A stretch of 30,648 bases of DNA from Cylindrodendrum hubeiense (GCA_014621425.1 JAANBB010000461.1:1-30648); one strand, 5' to 3'; shown: positions 1 to 10,109, numbered from the stretch's first letter. Notes: a model not told the origin generated them from the letters alone. Program-made: numbers and translations.

Positions 1-764
1 CTGATCACTCTGAGCATCATCCTGACCACTCCGGCCACTCCGGCCACTCCGGTCACTCTGAGCATCCTGAGCACTCTGGTCACTCTGAACACCCAGAGCA
101 TTCTGGTCACTCTGAGCATCATCCAGATCATTCTGGTTCTCAGCATTCTGATCACTCCGAGCACTCCGAGCACTCCGGACATTCCGAACACGGAGATCAC
201 GGACATGGACCTACAAAGAGACATGAAATCCGAGACAAGTTCTACAACGGTAAGAAGCCAGATTGCCACGGTAAGTTGGTTTCCTCCTACGGTGTCGATG
301 GCCATCAGACACACTCTCTGTCCGAGCTCGGCCATACCTCTCACCCCAACACTTGCCACAACCACCCGGGACACTACTTACGATATTGTCACGCCGATCT
401 TGAGGCCACTGTTTCAGGTTCTCTGCAGTCAGGCAGCAAGACTTTCGGTAGCTTCTTCATCGAGCTAGTCAAGAGCGACATCATTGTGGCTGTCGACATT
501 GAGGACAACCACAAGTACGTGGCGACCGAGGTGGCCGTCTACGTCGCTTGCGATGGTGGCTGTGATGATGCAGGGCACGCCAATATCTGCCTCCCAGCAA
601 CGTACCCGTCGCTGGCCGTGGAGGAGAAGGGCTTCGACAGCTTCGCGTTTGCCATCGAAGACGAGTTCAAGTGCCACGGCGATTACTTCTTCGCCATTTA
701 CGTTGAAGTCTGCGTCGAGGGCGATCGCAACCACTGCCACACTTGCAAGGGCTACGTCTACTAA
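1..764 (+). CDS. His-rich, Cys-rich, probably secreted protein (3' part of gene)
   Basis: The frame is open from base 3 to the TAA at 762-764 and has no start in the window, so the 5' end is missing. The first ~65 visible residues are a low-complexity tract of HSG, HSE and HPE/HPD triplets. A Lys-Arg pair follows (in GPTKRHEI), which could be a Kex2-type processing site. The remaining ~175 residues are non-repetitive and hold ten cysteines (in PDC, NTC, RYC, VAC, GGC, NIC, FKC, EVC, NHC, HTC). The even number fits disulphides in a secreted domain. I do not recognise the domain. His-rich tracts in secreted fungal proteins often bind Zn, Cu or Ni, so extracellular metal binding is a reasonable inference but unproven. 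GT-containing stretches near 250 and 270 look like splice donors, but the frame reads through them, so no intron is needed. A poly(A)-type signal lies about 160 bp downstream. Confidence 0.7.
   Translation, partial: DHSEHHPDHSGHSGHSGHSEHPEHSGHSEHPEHSGHSEHHPDHSGSQHSDHSEHSEHSGHSEHGDHGHGPTKRHEIRDKFYNGKKPDCHGKLVSSYGVDGHQTHSLSELGHTSHPNTCHNHPGHYLRYCHADLEATVSGSLQSGSKTFGSFFIELVKSDIIVAVDIEDNHKYVATEVAVYVACDGGCDDAGHANICLPATYPSLAVEEKGFDSFAFAIEDEFKCHGDYFFAIYVEVCVEGDRNHCHTCKGYVY
3..203 (+). repeat. His-Ser-Gly/Glu coding tandem repeat
   Basis: Degenerate 9-bp units of the form CAC TCC GGN or CAT TCT GGT/GAG, interrupted by CAT CCT GAG-type units, run from the window edge to about base 203. They keep the reading frame and encode alternating HSG, HSE and HPE/HPD. 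Synonymous codons differ between units, so the repeat is kept at protein level and is not a recent DNA expansion. Confidence 0.85.
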
Positions 765-1884
765 AGGATGTTCCTCGCAAGAGTGAGCAGACAACTCACG
801 AAAAGTCAACCTTTGAAAGGTGCAGTACAGGACCCCAGGGCGGGGCTTAGAGACTGAGCCAGAAACAACAAGTTACCAACGGAGATAAAAGTACGAATTC
901 ATCATTCTCAGATAGTCGATCCTTAATAAAAGTACTGTATTTCTCTTAACTATTTTCAACTTATAATTCTGCCGTAACGCTGCTTCACTTCATCACATTT
1001 CATTCACGAGCATCATGCTGTCCACACGTCGTAAACAGTCTAGCGTCCAACTTTAACACAACACGCCTTCTGAACCAAGATTCAGAATAAATCTTGTATT
1101 TATTTATTCATGAATCAAAACGTACTGTCCATGCACAGATAATTAAAGATGATATTGATCTACTAGTAAATTAAATGCTGAAGAGATTTAATAGTCAAGT
1201 TATATTACAGTTTTCGGAACATAGTGAGTACTTCAAACGGCGTCCCCATTCACGCTTAAAATGTAGGGTAACTGGCGATGCAGCCGATCTCTCAATACAT
1301 TTCGTTCGCCGCGTTATTTAGCAACAAAACAATCATCACATTCTCATGCAATCTAAAGACGCCTGGATAGTACGTAGATTGAGTGGTGCTAGTGATCACT
1401 GATTAAACGGGCAGCCTCAACAATGTGCATGATCAAGTATATCTCATCCTCAAGATTCGTATTGTCTTAAAAAGGTTTGGGCTGGTCCGTGGTCCAGCAT
1501 TAATGTAAGAAGCAGATTATATTTCTTCCTGGCCGACCTTCAGTTTTAGAATTAAATTCCAACTACTATCCGATATATGCCCATCCGAATCAATAGCCGA
1601 GAACTGGTTCCCTGCCACCTAACCCGCTGAACTAGTATTTATGGAACAAATGTTTTGTGTAACGACCAACACTCATCTGCGTGCTAAATGAGGCTCCACT
1701 GTCGGGATCCCAAGCTAGTATCAGTGAATGGACGAGACACATCCAACATAATGAATAATGAGCCACGTGATAGATGGCCAAAGCGGTCCTGGAGCGGTCC
1801 TGGTTTTTGTCTTTTGTATCTTACGGTGATCTTAGTAAAATAATAACTCACCCATCCACCACATCGACGCACGCGTATACCACC
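765..1884. other. AT-rich intergenic region
   Basis: Holds the 3' UTR of the His-rich gene and then about 900 bp of AT-rich DNA dense in stops in all frames. An open stretch upstream of 1885 runs into the next gene in the same frame, but its first ~37 codons read like leader sequence. I see no RNA gene or repeat. Confidence 0.5.
925..930 (+). promoter_or_regulatory. Candidate polyadenylation signal
   Basis: AATAAA lies 161 bp after the stop of the His-rich gene in AT-rich DNA. The position suits a fungal 3' end signal. No cleavage data are available. Confidence 0.35.
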
Positions 1885-3385
1885 ATGTCAACACCAGAAG
1901 TCCGCGCGCGCTTCCAGCGCTCTGCTGAAGAGGCTCGACAGCGTCGGGCCGAGGCAAAGCAGCAAAAAGAAGAATCAAGTCGGCAACGTGAGCTCCGCAG
2001 AGCGCAAATGTCACCCGAGGAACGTGCCGCAGACATTGATAAAGAGCAACGAGCATCTTTCATTAAAGCGAGGGGAAACGCCATAAAAGGATTAGATCTC
2101 ATCACGATGGCCTTATCTGGCGAATAAATAACGCGGAACAACGTGCTGCTCTACTTGGACAGCCCATATATCCGCCCGATGCAACGACCTTTTTACGTTC
2201 ACTCCATGGACACAACGACAAACTGGGTGACATTTCGGCTTTCCAAAAGTGTGCACGCAATCCCAGGCAGTTTGTACACATGTCCCCGGAATTGTGCAAG
2301 TTCACTCTCTGCGACTGGAGAGTTCCCGAGCACGGCAATGATAACGTGGACAACAACGCAGCCGTCGAGGCCCTATATCAAGAGCAGCTCCGCCTGCAGC
2401 ACGACAAAGCCCGACTTGAAAAGGCCCGAGACCTAGTACGAGACTATGGTCTGAAGACAGCGCAATACTGGGCACGTCAGATGTTAGACAGGTTTGAGGC
2501 TGCAGCTGAGAAGGGAGAAGAGCTACGTGTCTTTGCAACGTGGGATCGGATCAAGCCAGAAGCTCCTTTCTGGATTAATGATATTTGGAAGTCTCGTGAG
2601 GATTATGGGTTCATAATCTACAAGTCTAAAGAGGTCGAGCAGCGACCAGCAGCAGCTATACGACGCTGGATGACAAACTTCAATGGAGAAGAAGACTCGC
2701 AAAATTGCGTTGGGATTGAAGGAGCAAATACTTCCGTCCTGGGGGCATCTCGGATTCGCAAATTTATGTTCTCTAAATGGGAATTACCTTGCCCCACGCA
2801 TGGGTTTCCATCTGAAGAGAATGCCTCAGCCTTTCAAAGGTAAGACTCCAGCAGCTGATTTAATTCAATCCTAACCTTAGTAGGCACTTCAATATGACGA
2901 AACCGAACCTCTCGAAGCCACGTATTTTGAAAAATACGTTTCTTGCGCTTACGAACGATTGTATAATTCCTCAGTTGGATACCCGTGGCCTGGGGCACGA
3001 AAATATTGAGGGGAATGGATACACTGAAGATATCGACACAACCACGTTGCTACCCTGCGATATCCCACAATTCTTCCTTTGGGCATACGACGCGAACTGG
3101 GAGCCTCCAAACTTCATGGGTGACGATGGAGAGATATCTCCATCTACTGAAAAGGACTGCGTTTGCCAAAGCACATTTGTGGGAGGTCATGGCGGCGCCG
3201 ATGAAGACGGATATCAAGGTCGTGTCAAGGTTGATATTCGAATTCTGTTTTCCTGGTTTTACTATGCGAGGCTTATGCAAGTCGATCTGAAAGCAATGTG
3301 GCGAAAGGCACAGACCCTCCCAGATCAGACGTGGACATGTAGAGCTGCCTATTATGATCCATCTCAACCTGAAGCATTGATCTGA
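1885..3385 (+). CDS. Unrecognised protein, two exons, frame broken near 2123
   Basis: The ATG at 1885 sits in a good context (ACCACCATG) and opens a charged, helical N-terminus rich in Arg, Glu and Gln (RRAEAKQQKEESSRQREL) for 80 codons, to TAA at 2125. The next frame is already open (2067 onward) and continues in the same style to 2839, with repeated AEQRAA/EALYQEQL-like helices and a tryptophan-rich part. One extra A at 2123-2124 would join the two. A 41- or 44-bp intron (GTAAGA at 2840, CTAAC branch, AG at 2880 or 2883) leads to a second exon ending at the TGA at 3383. The first ~100 bases of exon 2 read more like protein in another frame (YDETEPLEATYFEKY), so a further indel near 3006 is possible. 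I recognise no family. This is either a decaying gene or an intact gene with sequence errors. Confidence 0.45.
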
Positions 3386-3994
3386 TCGGTGAAAGAGTAG
3401 GAGTATCAGAGTCAACCCATTCCTCGGTGCAGATTGTCTGGTTAATCCTTGGATCCTAATTGGAAGCTGGTAGATTGAAACCGGATTCGTACAATGCTCT
3501 GAAATATGGATATCATAGTCTCAGTCGTCCGAGCCGCGATGACTGAGGAAAGATGAGGTTGGACACCGTAACCTCATCGCCCAAACCCGGACAATATTTT
3601 TCTCGGGCAGATATTTGGGAAATTCGGTGATTTAACATCAATGTATTAACAATAAATTGCTTCGAAGATTCCAGCTTGGGTCACTCAATAAGTAGAGGGT
3701 TTCTTTGGGTTTATTATGGCCCCTCGATTTGGAACGGGGCATGCTAGCCGCTTTAGGGGTCAAGCGTTTACGGTACCGCTGGCTGCTGTGGCCCGGTGAC
3801 ATGTTTGAGCCTGACCAGTGTTACTGCATCATCCCGTTTAGAAGCGCTCGATGGCCCTTTGGAAAGACAGATTGCAGAGGGCACAACGGGAATCTTGCCC
3901 GATACAATGTCATCAATCAGGATGATATATGAGTTTTCTGAGGAAGAGCCTTTACAGGGCGATGGGGATGACTGCTGACATAATTTAGGCACCC
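3386..3994. other. Intergenic region or lost upstream exons
   Basis: No clear gene. Short open stretches at 3705-3932 and 3796-3978 look partly protein-like (for example EEPLQGDGDD). A CTGAC...TTTAG acceptor-like signal ends at 3989, just before the ATG at 3995. Upstream exons of the membrane-protein gene may lie here, but I cannot define a donor. Confidence 0.3.
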
Positions 3995-4159
3995 ATGTGG
4001 GCCGTACCAGCCACCGACACGGAGGAGAGATTTAGTATTCAGCAGAACTGGGCTGAGCGCATTCCCATTATCCTCAATACTATCTTCAGTGTCGAGCATC
4101 AACGACCGCAACACCAGGTTTTGACTACCACAAGACGTCTGAAACACTATGGTTCTTGA
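3995..4159 (+). other. Upstream coding segment of the membrane-protein gene, out of frame with it
   Basis: The ATG at 3995 opens 54 codons beginning MWAVPATDTEERFSIQQ and including WAERIPIILNTIFSVEH. The segment stops at TGA 4157-4159, exactly where the downstream frame starts. Removing one T from the TT at 4156-4157 joins the two frames with no residues lost and gives a continuous GSEFPTSRNGW. This is probably the true N-terminal part of the next gene. Whether the ATG at 3995 is the start or lies inside an exon is unclear. Confidence 0.4.
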
Positions 4160-5348
4160 ATTCCCAACCTCCCGTAACGGGTGGAAGCTGGATGCAGTCG
4201 GTCTTCTTGCAGTTATTGGCGAGACAACAACAGAAACCTGCGCTGAGGCCATGACCGCCTCCTACCTTTGCCTTCTTCCGCGCCTCGTCCCAGCACCGCA
4301 AGCACTTATTCGACCGAACCGACGTCTCGCCCTCCCGAGAGTGAACACCTCGATTGTTGCAGTGTATTCACATACTACGTCATCGCAACTTTCATATATT
4401 GCCAACCAAATGCTCCCTGTCGCGAATCTTCCTCCTTTGAGCTTTCGGGTGATGCGTATCACTCATCGACGGTCGAGCCACCCTTCGTATACCGAAGCTT
4501 CGACCGGTCAACTCGGCGCCCAAGGTGTACTCTACAATCCTTCACTTCGGCCAAAACGCTCAGAGCCCATGATGAAGGCGAAGATAATATCGCCTCATAA
4601 TATTCTTAGCGTAGTGAGCACCCTTCTAACAATTGGTCTCCTCGCTTGGGCTATTATTATTGGAGATGGCCCTGCAACTATAACTATCGTCCTTCTGGCT
4701 TCCGCGACAACCATGTTCTGTGCGGCATCTCTCTGGAGCCCACCGTCAAGGCGATATGAGCGTCATACAAATGTTCCTCGAGGTGACGTTGTAATACGAA
4801 CGAAAGAAGGGGCTTTTCTCATCATTCAATGTGATGAGACGATTGCCCGGGAGCTTTACTTTGGGACTGACGATATTGAACAAGCGATCATACGGGGATT
4901 TGGTTCTTGCGTCGGTATTGGAACCGTTGTGTTCATGGTTGCTGTAATATTGATGGGGAATTGTTCTTGGACGATGCAAGCTGCACTCGCAGCGACTTAT
5001 CTCTTGCTTAACGCTGTCTATTGGTTTTTTGCACTTTTGCCCTCAACCACTCACTGGGATTTTCCGCGGTATGAATGGGAAGATGTTACTCCTGAAGATG
5101 CTAAGGGTGCTCATATGATCACCAACCCGGACGATCAACGAGAAGGTCACCCTTCCTTCACACGCACGCTCTGGTACGCCATCCGTGAGACTAAGCTGAC
5201 TGACTGGATCGAGAGTAGTGGGGCGGCCCCCAGGACCAATCAGTGGGAGAATTGGATGAGAGAGGCAGAGGTGGCCGCAAGGGAGGGTAATCGCAACTGG
5301 CCCTCTGTCCAACGCAAGGATGCCCTCATGAGAGATGACTATTCGTAG
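4149..5348 (+). CDS. Uncharacterised fungal multi-pass membrane protein
   Basis: This is a 399-codon frame without introns. Hydrophobic helices are visible at about residues 146-168 (NILSVVSTLLTIGLLAWAI), 172-190, 257-278 (GTVVFMVAVILMG) and 283-303 (AALAATYLLLNAVYWFFALL), which makes two hairpins. Between them is a soluble segment with RGDVVIRTKEGAFLIIQCDE and ARELYFGT. A block of this kind recurs, as far as I recall, in uncharacterised Sordariomycete membrane proteins. The C-terminal ~95 residues are soluble and charged. The ATG at 4149 is the first in frame but is probably not the real start, because coding sequence continues upstream in another frame from 3995. Residues ~50-135 look less protein-like and may hide an unspliced intron. 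The function is unknown. Confidence 0.55.
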   Translation: MVLEFPTSRNGWKLDAVGLLAVIGETTTETCAEAMTASYLCLLPRLVPAPQALIRPNRRLALPRVNTSIVAVYSHTTSSQLSYIANQMLPVANLPPLSFRVMRITHRRSSHPSYTEASTGQLGAQGVLYNPSLRPKRSEPMMKAKIISPHNILSVVSTLLTIGLLAWAIIIGDGPATITIVLLASATTMFCAASLWSPPSRRYERHTNVPRGDVVIRTKEGAFLIIQCDETIARELYFGTDDIEQAIIRGFGSCVGIGTVVFMVAVILMGNCSWTMQAALAATYLLLNAVYWFFALLPSTTHWDFPRYEWEDVTPEDAKGAHMITNPDDQREGHPSFTRTLWYAIRETKLTDWIESSGAAPRTNQWENWMREAEVAAREGNRNWPSVQRKDALMRDDYS

Positions 5349-6309
5349 GGATCAAGCAGAGAATAGGGATCTTTTGTTATGAAATCGCGCAACTAGAAGA
5401 CAAGGTTGCATTATTTAATGAAAATAGAAAACTAATCTTTAAATGAAGAACGTCGCAACTTCCCAGGACTGCTATATTCATGGGATCATTTTGAATCAAG
5501 GTGGCCAGCTCCGACCCTAGGCCTTGGAACTAGGCACATGACAAGAGATTCCTGGTATAGAACTAACCTTAAGATATAGCACCTCCATTTTCTAATAATT
5601 AGAGTACGTAGAAGTAATCAACGGATACCTGACTGAAAGTAACGCGGCTTGCATGCGTAGCTACCATTGGTGTTACTCTCGGTATAAGTGCCCGGTTCCT
5701 CATGTATACGCGTACTGGACAGGGGCCACAGATAACCGAGAGGATATTTGCAGATGTAAGTCAGATCAATTTGTACAGCCTGATCTTTTTCGACCGGTAC
5801 ACAATCCTTCTCTGGCAGGGCTGAATGGTAGCAAGGGCGAGTCCAGGACCCAGCGACCTGCCCCTTGCCCATTAATCCGGGACAGGCCATGAAGATCGTG
5901 CTACCTGTGTCACACATTCTAGTTGCCTCCGGTGGAGTGAGTGGCCCAACGTGTGCACGGTGCGTGCTACGCCCTACAGTAGCGCTAGGAGATCGCTGGC
6001 AGTGGACATGGAAGCGACTCTGTAGAGCAGATCCTTGTGCTCACTTCACTGTCAGCCGTTGCCTCTCTCCCAAATGAATAATGCACTTTGCCAGGCCAAT
6101 CATTGCGAAATGTACACAAGAGCTTCAGCCTCGTCGGTGGAAGTCCAAGCCGCAACTGAGCCACGCCACAGCCTCGTTGGGCTCTCGCCTTGGGATCGTT
6201 GCCAGACCCCCTCTTTCATCATCTCGGGCCGTTAAAGCGCAGGTTACGATCCCTCAAAAACCTCCTCCATGACAGTATTATTAGCATCATCAGTGCGCCA
6301 TAGCACATC
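5349..6309. other. Intergenic region, probable promoter of the STAND gene
   Basis: I see no gene on either strand. The open stretches (for example 5618-5917 on the minus strand) are Cys/Pro-scattered and lack start context or domain-like segments. The last ~200 bp (CT-rich, with CCTCAAAAACCTCCTCC just before the gene) is the likely promoter and leader. Confidence 0.45.
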
Positions 6310-9298
6310 ATGGCCGAGGCAGTGGGACTCACTGCAAGCGTCATCGCTATCATCGACCTGTCTGCCAAAGTCGCCGTCCTCTGCCTCGATTACTCCACCG
6401 CCGTCGGCAATGCTAGGGTAGACATCGAACGCCTCCAACGCCGATTAAACGGCCTAGGCAAAATCTTCCAAGGAGCTCGGAAACTTCTTGGTAACCCGAG
6501 TAGTCAAGCCCTCGCGACGTCGCGAGGGCTGGTCGATTCGGTTGATAGCTGCACATCAGAGTTGGCCCAGTTGCAGAGCAGGCTGGATCCGAGTAAGGCC
6601 CGTAAGGCGATGCGCCGTTTCGGACTTCGTGCCCTCAAATGGCCATTCCATAGCAAGGAGATTAGCGACATCATCTCTAATCTAGAAGGCTATGAGCAGA
6701 CTATCACTTTCGGTCTGCAAATCGACCAAACGTAAGTCACCACACAGTCTGAGTATCTCAAGTACAACAGCCCAGTCTAACGGTATCATCCTTACAGTAC
6801 TCTTCTCCTCAACCTCAGTAACAGGATCGAGGGCGTTTCGCTCCAAACCGAGGAGGATGTATCGATAGCTCGCAAGCCCTGCTTCAGCCTACCGTTCGAA
6901 CGCGATCCAGACTTCGTCGACCGACCCGAAATTATGGCCTGGATAAAGGAGCAATATGCACTCCCCATCGGTCGCATAGCCCTCGTAGGCATGGGCGGAT
7001 TCGGGTATGAGCTAGAGTGACAAACAAGTTTCTGGAAGACCATAATCACGCTGACTGGCCGTAGTAAATCGCAGGTCGCTATTGAATTTGCGCATCACAT
7101 CCACGACATGTCACCACAAACCAGTGTCTTCTGGGTATACGCGAGTTCGAAGCCAAGATTTGAAGAGGCATACCGGTCCATTGCGGACAATCTACGACTA
7201 CCTAGGCGAAACGATCCCAGTGTCGACGTGCTCGGACTGGTTCGTGACTGGCTGCAGAGAGAGGAGGCTGGCCCATTGGTTAATGGTCCTGGATAATATT
7301 GACGACGTCAACCTTTTTTACCCCAACTTCACCGCCGGAAGAGATGGGGCAATATATCATCCAGCAGACGAGAGCCCTGCCGCACTGAGCATGCAGCGGC
7401 CACTCGCCGTCTTCCTACCAAAATGCCGTAACGGAATCATCCTCGTCACATCACGCAGCATGGACGCCGCTGAGAAGCTAACAGGTAGCCACAAGGCTAT
7501 CTACAGGATCGTACCCATGGATGATGCCCAAGCCCTCCAGCTTTTCCGCAAAAAGCTACCGGGTGACTCTAACAAAGATGCCACTGCTGATCTTCTTCGT
7601 ACACTGGATTATATCCCGTTGGCAATTACACAAGCAGCGGCGTACATGAACCGTCGGGTCCCCCGCATTTCGGCAAAGACATACCTGGAGGCCTTCCGGG
7701 AAAGTGATAAAAATAAGAGCAGCCTTCTCAATAGCGACACGGGGGATCTTCGACGGGATGAGACCGTCTCCAACTCCGTGATCACAACGTGGCAAGTCAC
7801 ATTTGAACAGATACGCCGCGAGAGACCATCCGCAGCCAACCTGTTATCACTTATGAGTTTCTTCAATCCGCAAGGCATCCCCGAGTTTGTACTCCACAAC
7901 TACAAGGAGAATCCGAGGGAGAATGCGTACGGGGTCGACGACGATGAGGAGAATCTCGAATTTGAGGATGATTTGGACGTCCTCCGCGGCTACTCACTCG
8001 TATCCGTAACAGCGAAGAGGGATTTGTGCGAGATGCATACTCTAGTCCATTTGTGCACCCGTGCCTGGCTATCTATAGTCGGCAATACAAACCGATGGAA
8101 ACGATTCTTTTTATGCGCGATGTCAAGACACTTCCCAGTCGGTACACTCCAGACCTGGCCCACATGTCAGATACTACTGCCACATATTGAGTCAATACTG
8201 GAAGAGGAGCCACCAGAGAACGACCTAGTGCAATGGGCCTATTTATTGATGAAATGTGCACGCTACTTGACCACCAAGGGGAGCTACACAGCAGCAGAGA
8301 AGTTGGGTAAAAAGGCTGTCAAAACGATGGCTCATGTGCTGGGAGAGGAGCATCCAGATACTATGATGAGCATGACCAACTTGGCAGCAACGTATAGGAA
8401 CCAAGGGCGATTGAAGGAGTCAGAAGAATTACACTCACAAGTGATGAAGATGGCGAACAATACCTTCGGAGATCAGCATATTGATACATTAGGCAGTATC
8501 AACAACCTAGCATTAACATATATTGATCAAGGGCGATCGAAGGAGGCAGAGGAGCTACAGCTTCGAGCGATGGAGAAGGCAAAATGTATTCTTGGAGATC
8601 AGCACCCCAATACACTAACTAGTATGAACAACCTGGCATCAATATATATTGATCAAGGGCGATTGAAGGAGGCAGAAGAGCTACTGCTGCGAGCGATGGA
8701 GATAGGGAAGAACGTTCTGGGAGATCGGAATCCTGTTACACTGACCAACATGAACAGCCTGGCATCGACATATTATCGCCAAGGGCGATTGGAGGAGGCA
8801 GAAGAGCTACAAGTACGAGTGATGGAGACGATGAAATGTATTCTTGGAGATCAGCACCCCGTTACACTATCTAGCATGTACAACCTGGCATCGATGTATT
8901 ATCACCAAGGGCGATTGGAGGAGGCAGAAGAGCTACTACTACGAGCGATGGAGATAGGAAAGAATGTTTTGGGAGAGCAGCATCCCGATACACTATCTAG
9001 CATGAGCAACCTGGCATCGACATATTATCGCCAAGGGCGATTGGAGGAGGCGGGAGAGCTAGATTTGCGAGTGATGGAGGCGAGGAATAATGTGCTTGGA
9101 GAGCAGCATCCCGACACACTGTCTAGTATGACCAAGCTGGCTATTACCTGGAAAAGACAAGGCCGCTCTAGAGATGGTCTAACTCTGATGCGAAACCGCG
9201 TTGGTCTACAGGAGCGAGTGGTTAGCATAAGAGATCCGGACGCAGCATTCTCTGCGGCAACTCTAGCTAGATGGGAGGAAGCGAACGACCTATCATAG
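6310..9298 (+). CDS. STAND/NLR-type protein: helical N-terminal domain, NB-ARC-like NTPase, TPRs (one-base frameshift)
   Basis: Exons are 6310-6731, 6798-7004 and 7065-9298, with introns starting GTAAGT and GTATGA. The N-terminal ~140 residues (MAEAVGLTASVIAII...) match the helical domain that precedes NACHT/NB-ARC in many fungal STAND proteins. The P-loop VGMGGFGKS (residues ~204-212) is split by intron 2. Next come a Walker B-like LMVLDNIDD, a sensor strand GIILVTSRS and a GLPL-like IPLAITQAAAYM, as in NB-ARC. Seven 42-residue kinesin-light-chain-type TPRs follow (LxNLAxxYxxQGRxxEAEEL, ending LGxQHPxTL). The reading frame breaks just before Walker B: the P-loop frame reaches TAA at 7294, while the rest lies one base over, joined if one T of 7276-7277 is removed (then about 953 residues). 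Such receptors act in fungal non-self recognition and programmed cell death; the ligand is unknown. This is either an inactivated allele or a sequence error. Confidence 0.75.
6507..6530. repeat. Perfect 24-bp palindrome inside exon 1 of the STAND gene
   Basis: The half-site AGCCCTCGCGAC is followed immediately by its exact reverse complement, with GACGTC at the centre. It lies in coding sequence (residues ALATSRGL). Confidence 0.95.
8287..9179 (+). repeat. Seven tandem 126-bp TPR-coding units
   Basis: The CAAGGNCG(A/C) landmark recurs exactly every 126 bp, at 8402, 8528, 8654, 8780, 8906, 9032 and 9158. Each unit encodes one 42-residue TPR. A more diverged half-unit lies upstream (TKGSYTAAEKL). 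Units two apart are more alike than neighbours, giving a 252-bp higher-order period. Confidence 0.9.
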
Positions 9299-10109
9299 GA
9301 AATGAGATACTTTTTATTGTTGGACATAGGAAGGCGTGTTAGACCAACCCGGTGTTGCCACGTTAGCATCCCTCTGCCGTCCTCTAGCTTACTAAGGAGA
9401 TCGTCTTGCTGTGGGGTATATGAGTCCCCTGCCCCTACTTCTCGTTTGTGTCGAGGGCAAATCAGCTTGATCTCAAATAGTGCTCCTAGCATTCCTATGC
9501 TTCGTACAAAAAGTCCAGTGGAACTGGAATTGGAAAGTTATCTTGCCGTTATTAGTAATGCGGTTGAACAAATCATTCTCAAACGGCTATTCCTTAAACC
9601 TAATAAGAACCACTATCACTTCGGTCTCATCGGAAGCTGCTTAGGATGACACTAACATGTCAGGTATCTTTGGGCTTTGAGGATAGGATGCGGTCCACCT
9701 TCAACAGTGAGTTCCGCTTTGCTTTTCGCTATCAGTCCAAGCCGATCAGTCAGCCACTGAGGTCAGTGGGGAAGGTTTTGGGTATTGTTCCCTTCAGACT
9801 CCTAGACTTACACCCTAGTGCACGTCCTTTACGTAACCGTTGTCTAACAATCAACTAGTATAGGACGCAGCTACTTGGACAAATTAGTGGCAGTACATCC
9901 GTTTACTCTCGAGAACCACTAAAAGTGATGGCGGAGTCTTGGAAAACCAATAGCGATTAATTCTAAATAGGATTCCTAACCTATTAAGTGGCCTTATTGC
10001 TAACACAAGTCTCGCATCATCAGCCGTGAGTTAGGCTGACAGCTCCACTTTTCTTCTCAGCTGAGATTCATAGTCTCTGATTCCAGACTCAATGTCACAA
10101 CAAACACTA
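9299..10109. other. Intergenic region between the STAND gene and the tRNA
   Basis: No supported gene. The longest open stretch (9302-9649, plus) starts three bases after the STAND stop and is low-complexity Ser/Arg/Leu without domain features. The region is probably 3' UTR and spacer. Confidence 0.45.

Noticed and set aside
3..203. Short regular repeats resembling an array
   Set aside because: The units are contiguous, coding and without spacers, so they are a His-Ser repeat and not a CRISPR.
1774..1884. Start at 1774 for the unknown gene
   Set aside because: The ATG at 1885 has a better context, and the 37 extra residues look like translated leader.
7082..7276. N-terminal ~65 codons of the long frame that contains the TPRs
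   Set aside because: The other frame here encodes KSQVAIEFAHH and FWVYASSKPRFEEAY, which continue the P-loop. This one is an out-of-frame shadow.
9302..9649. 115-codon plus frame after the STAND gene
   Set aside because: Low-complexity Ser/Leu/Arg sequence without start context or domain features.
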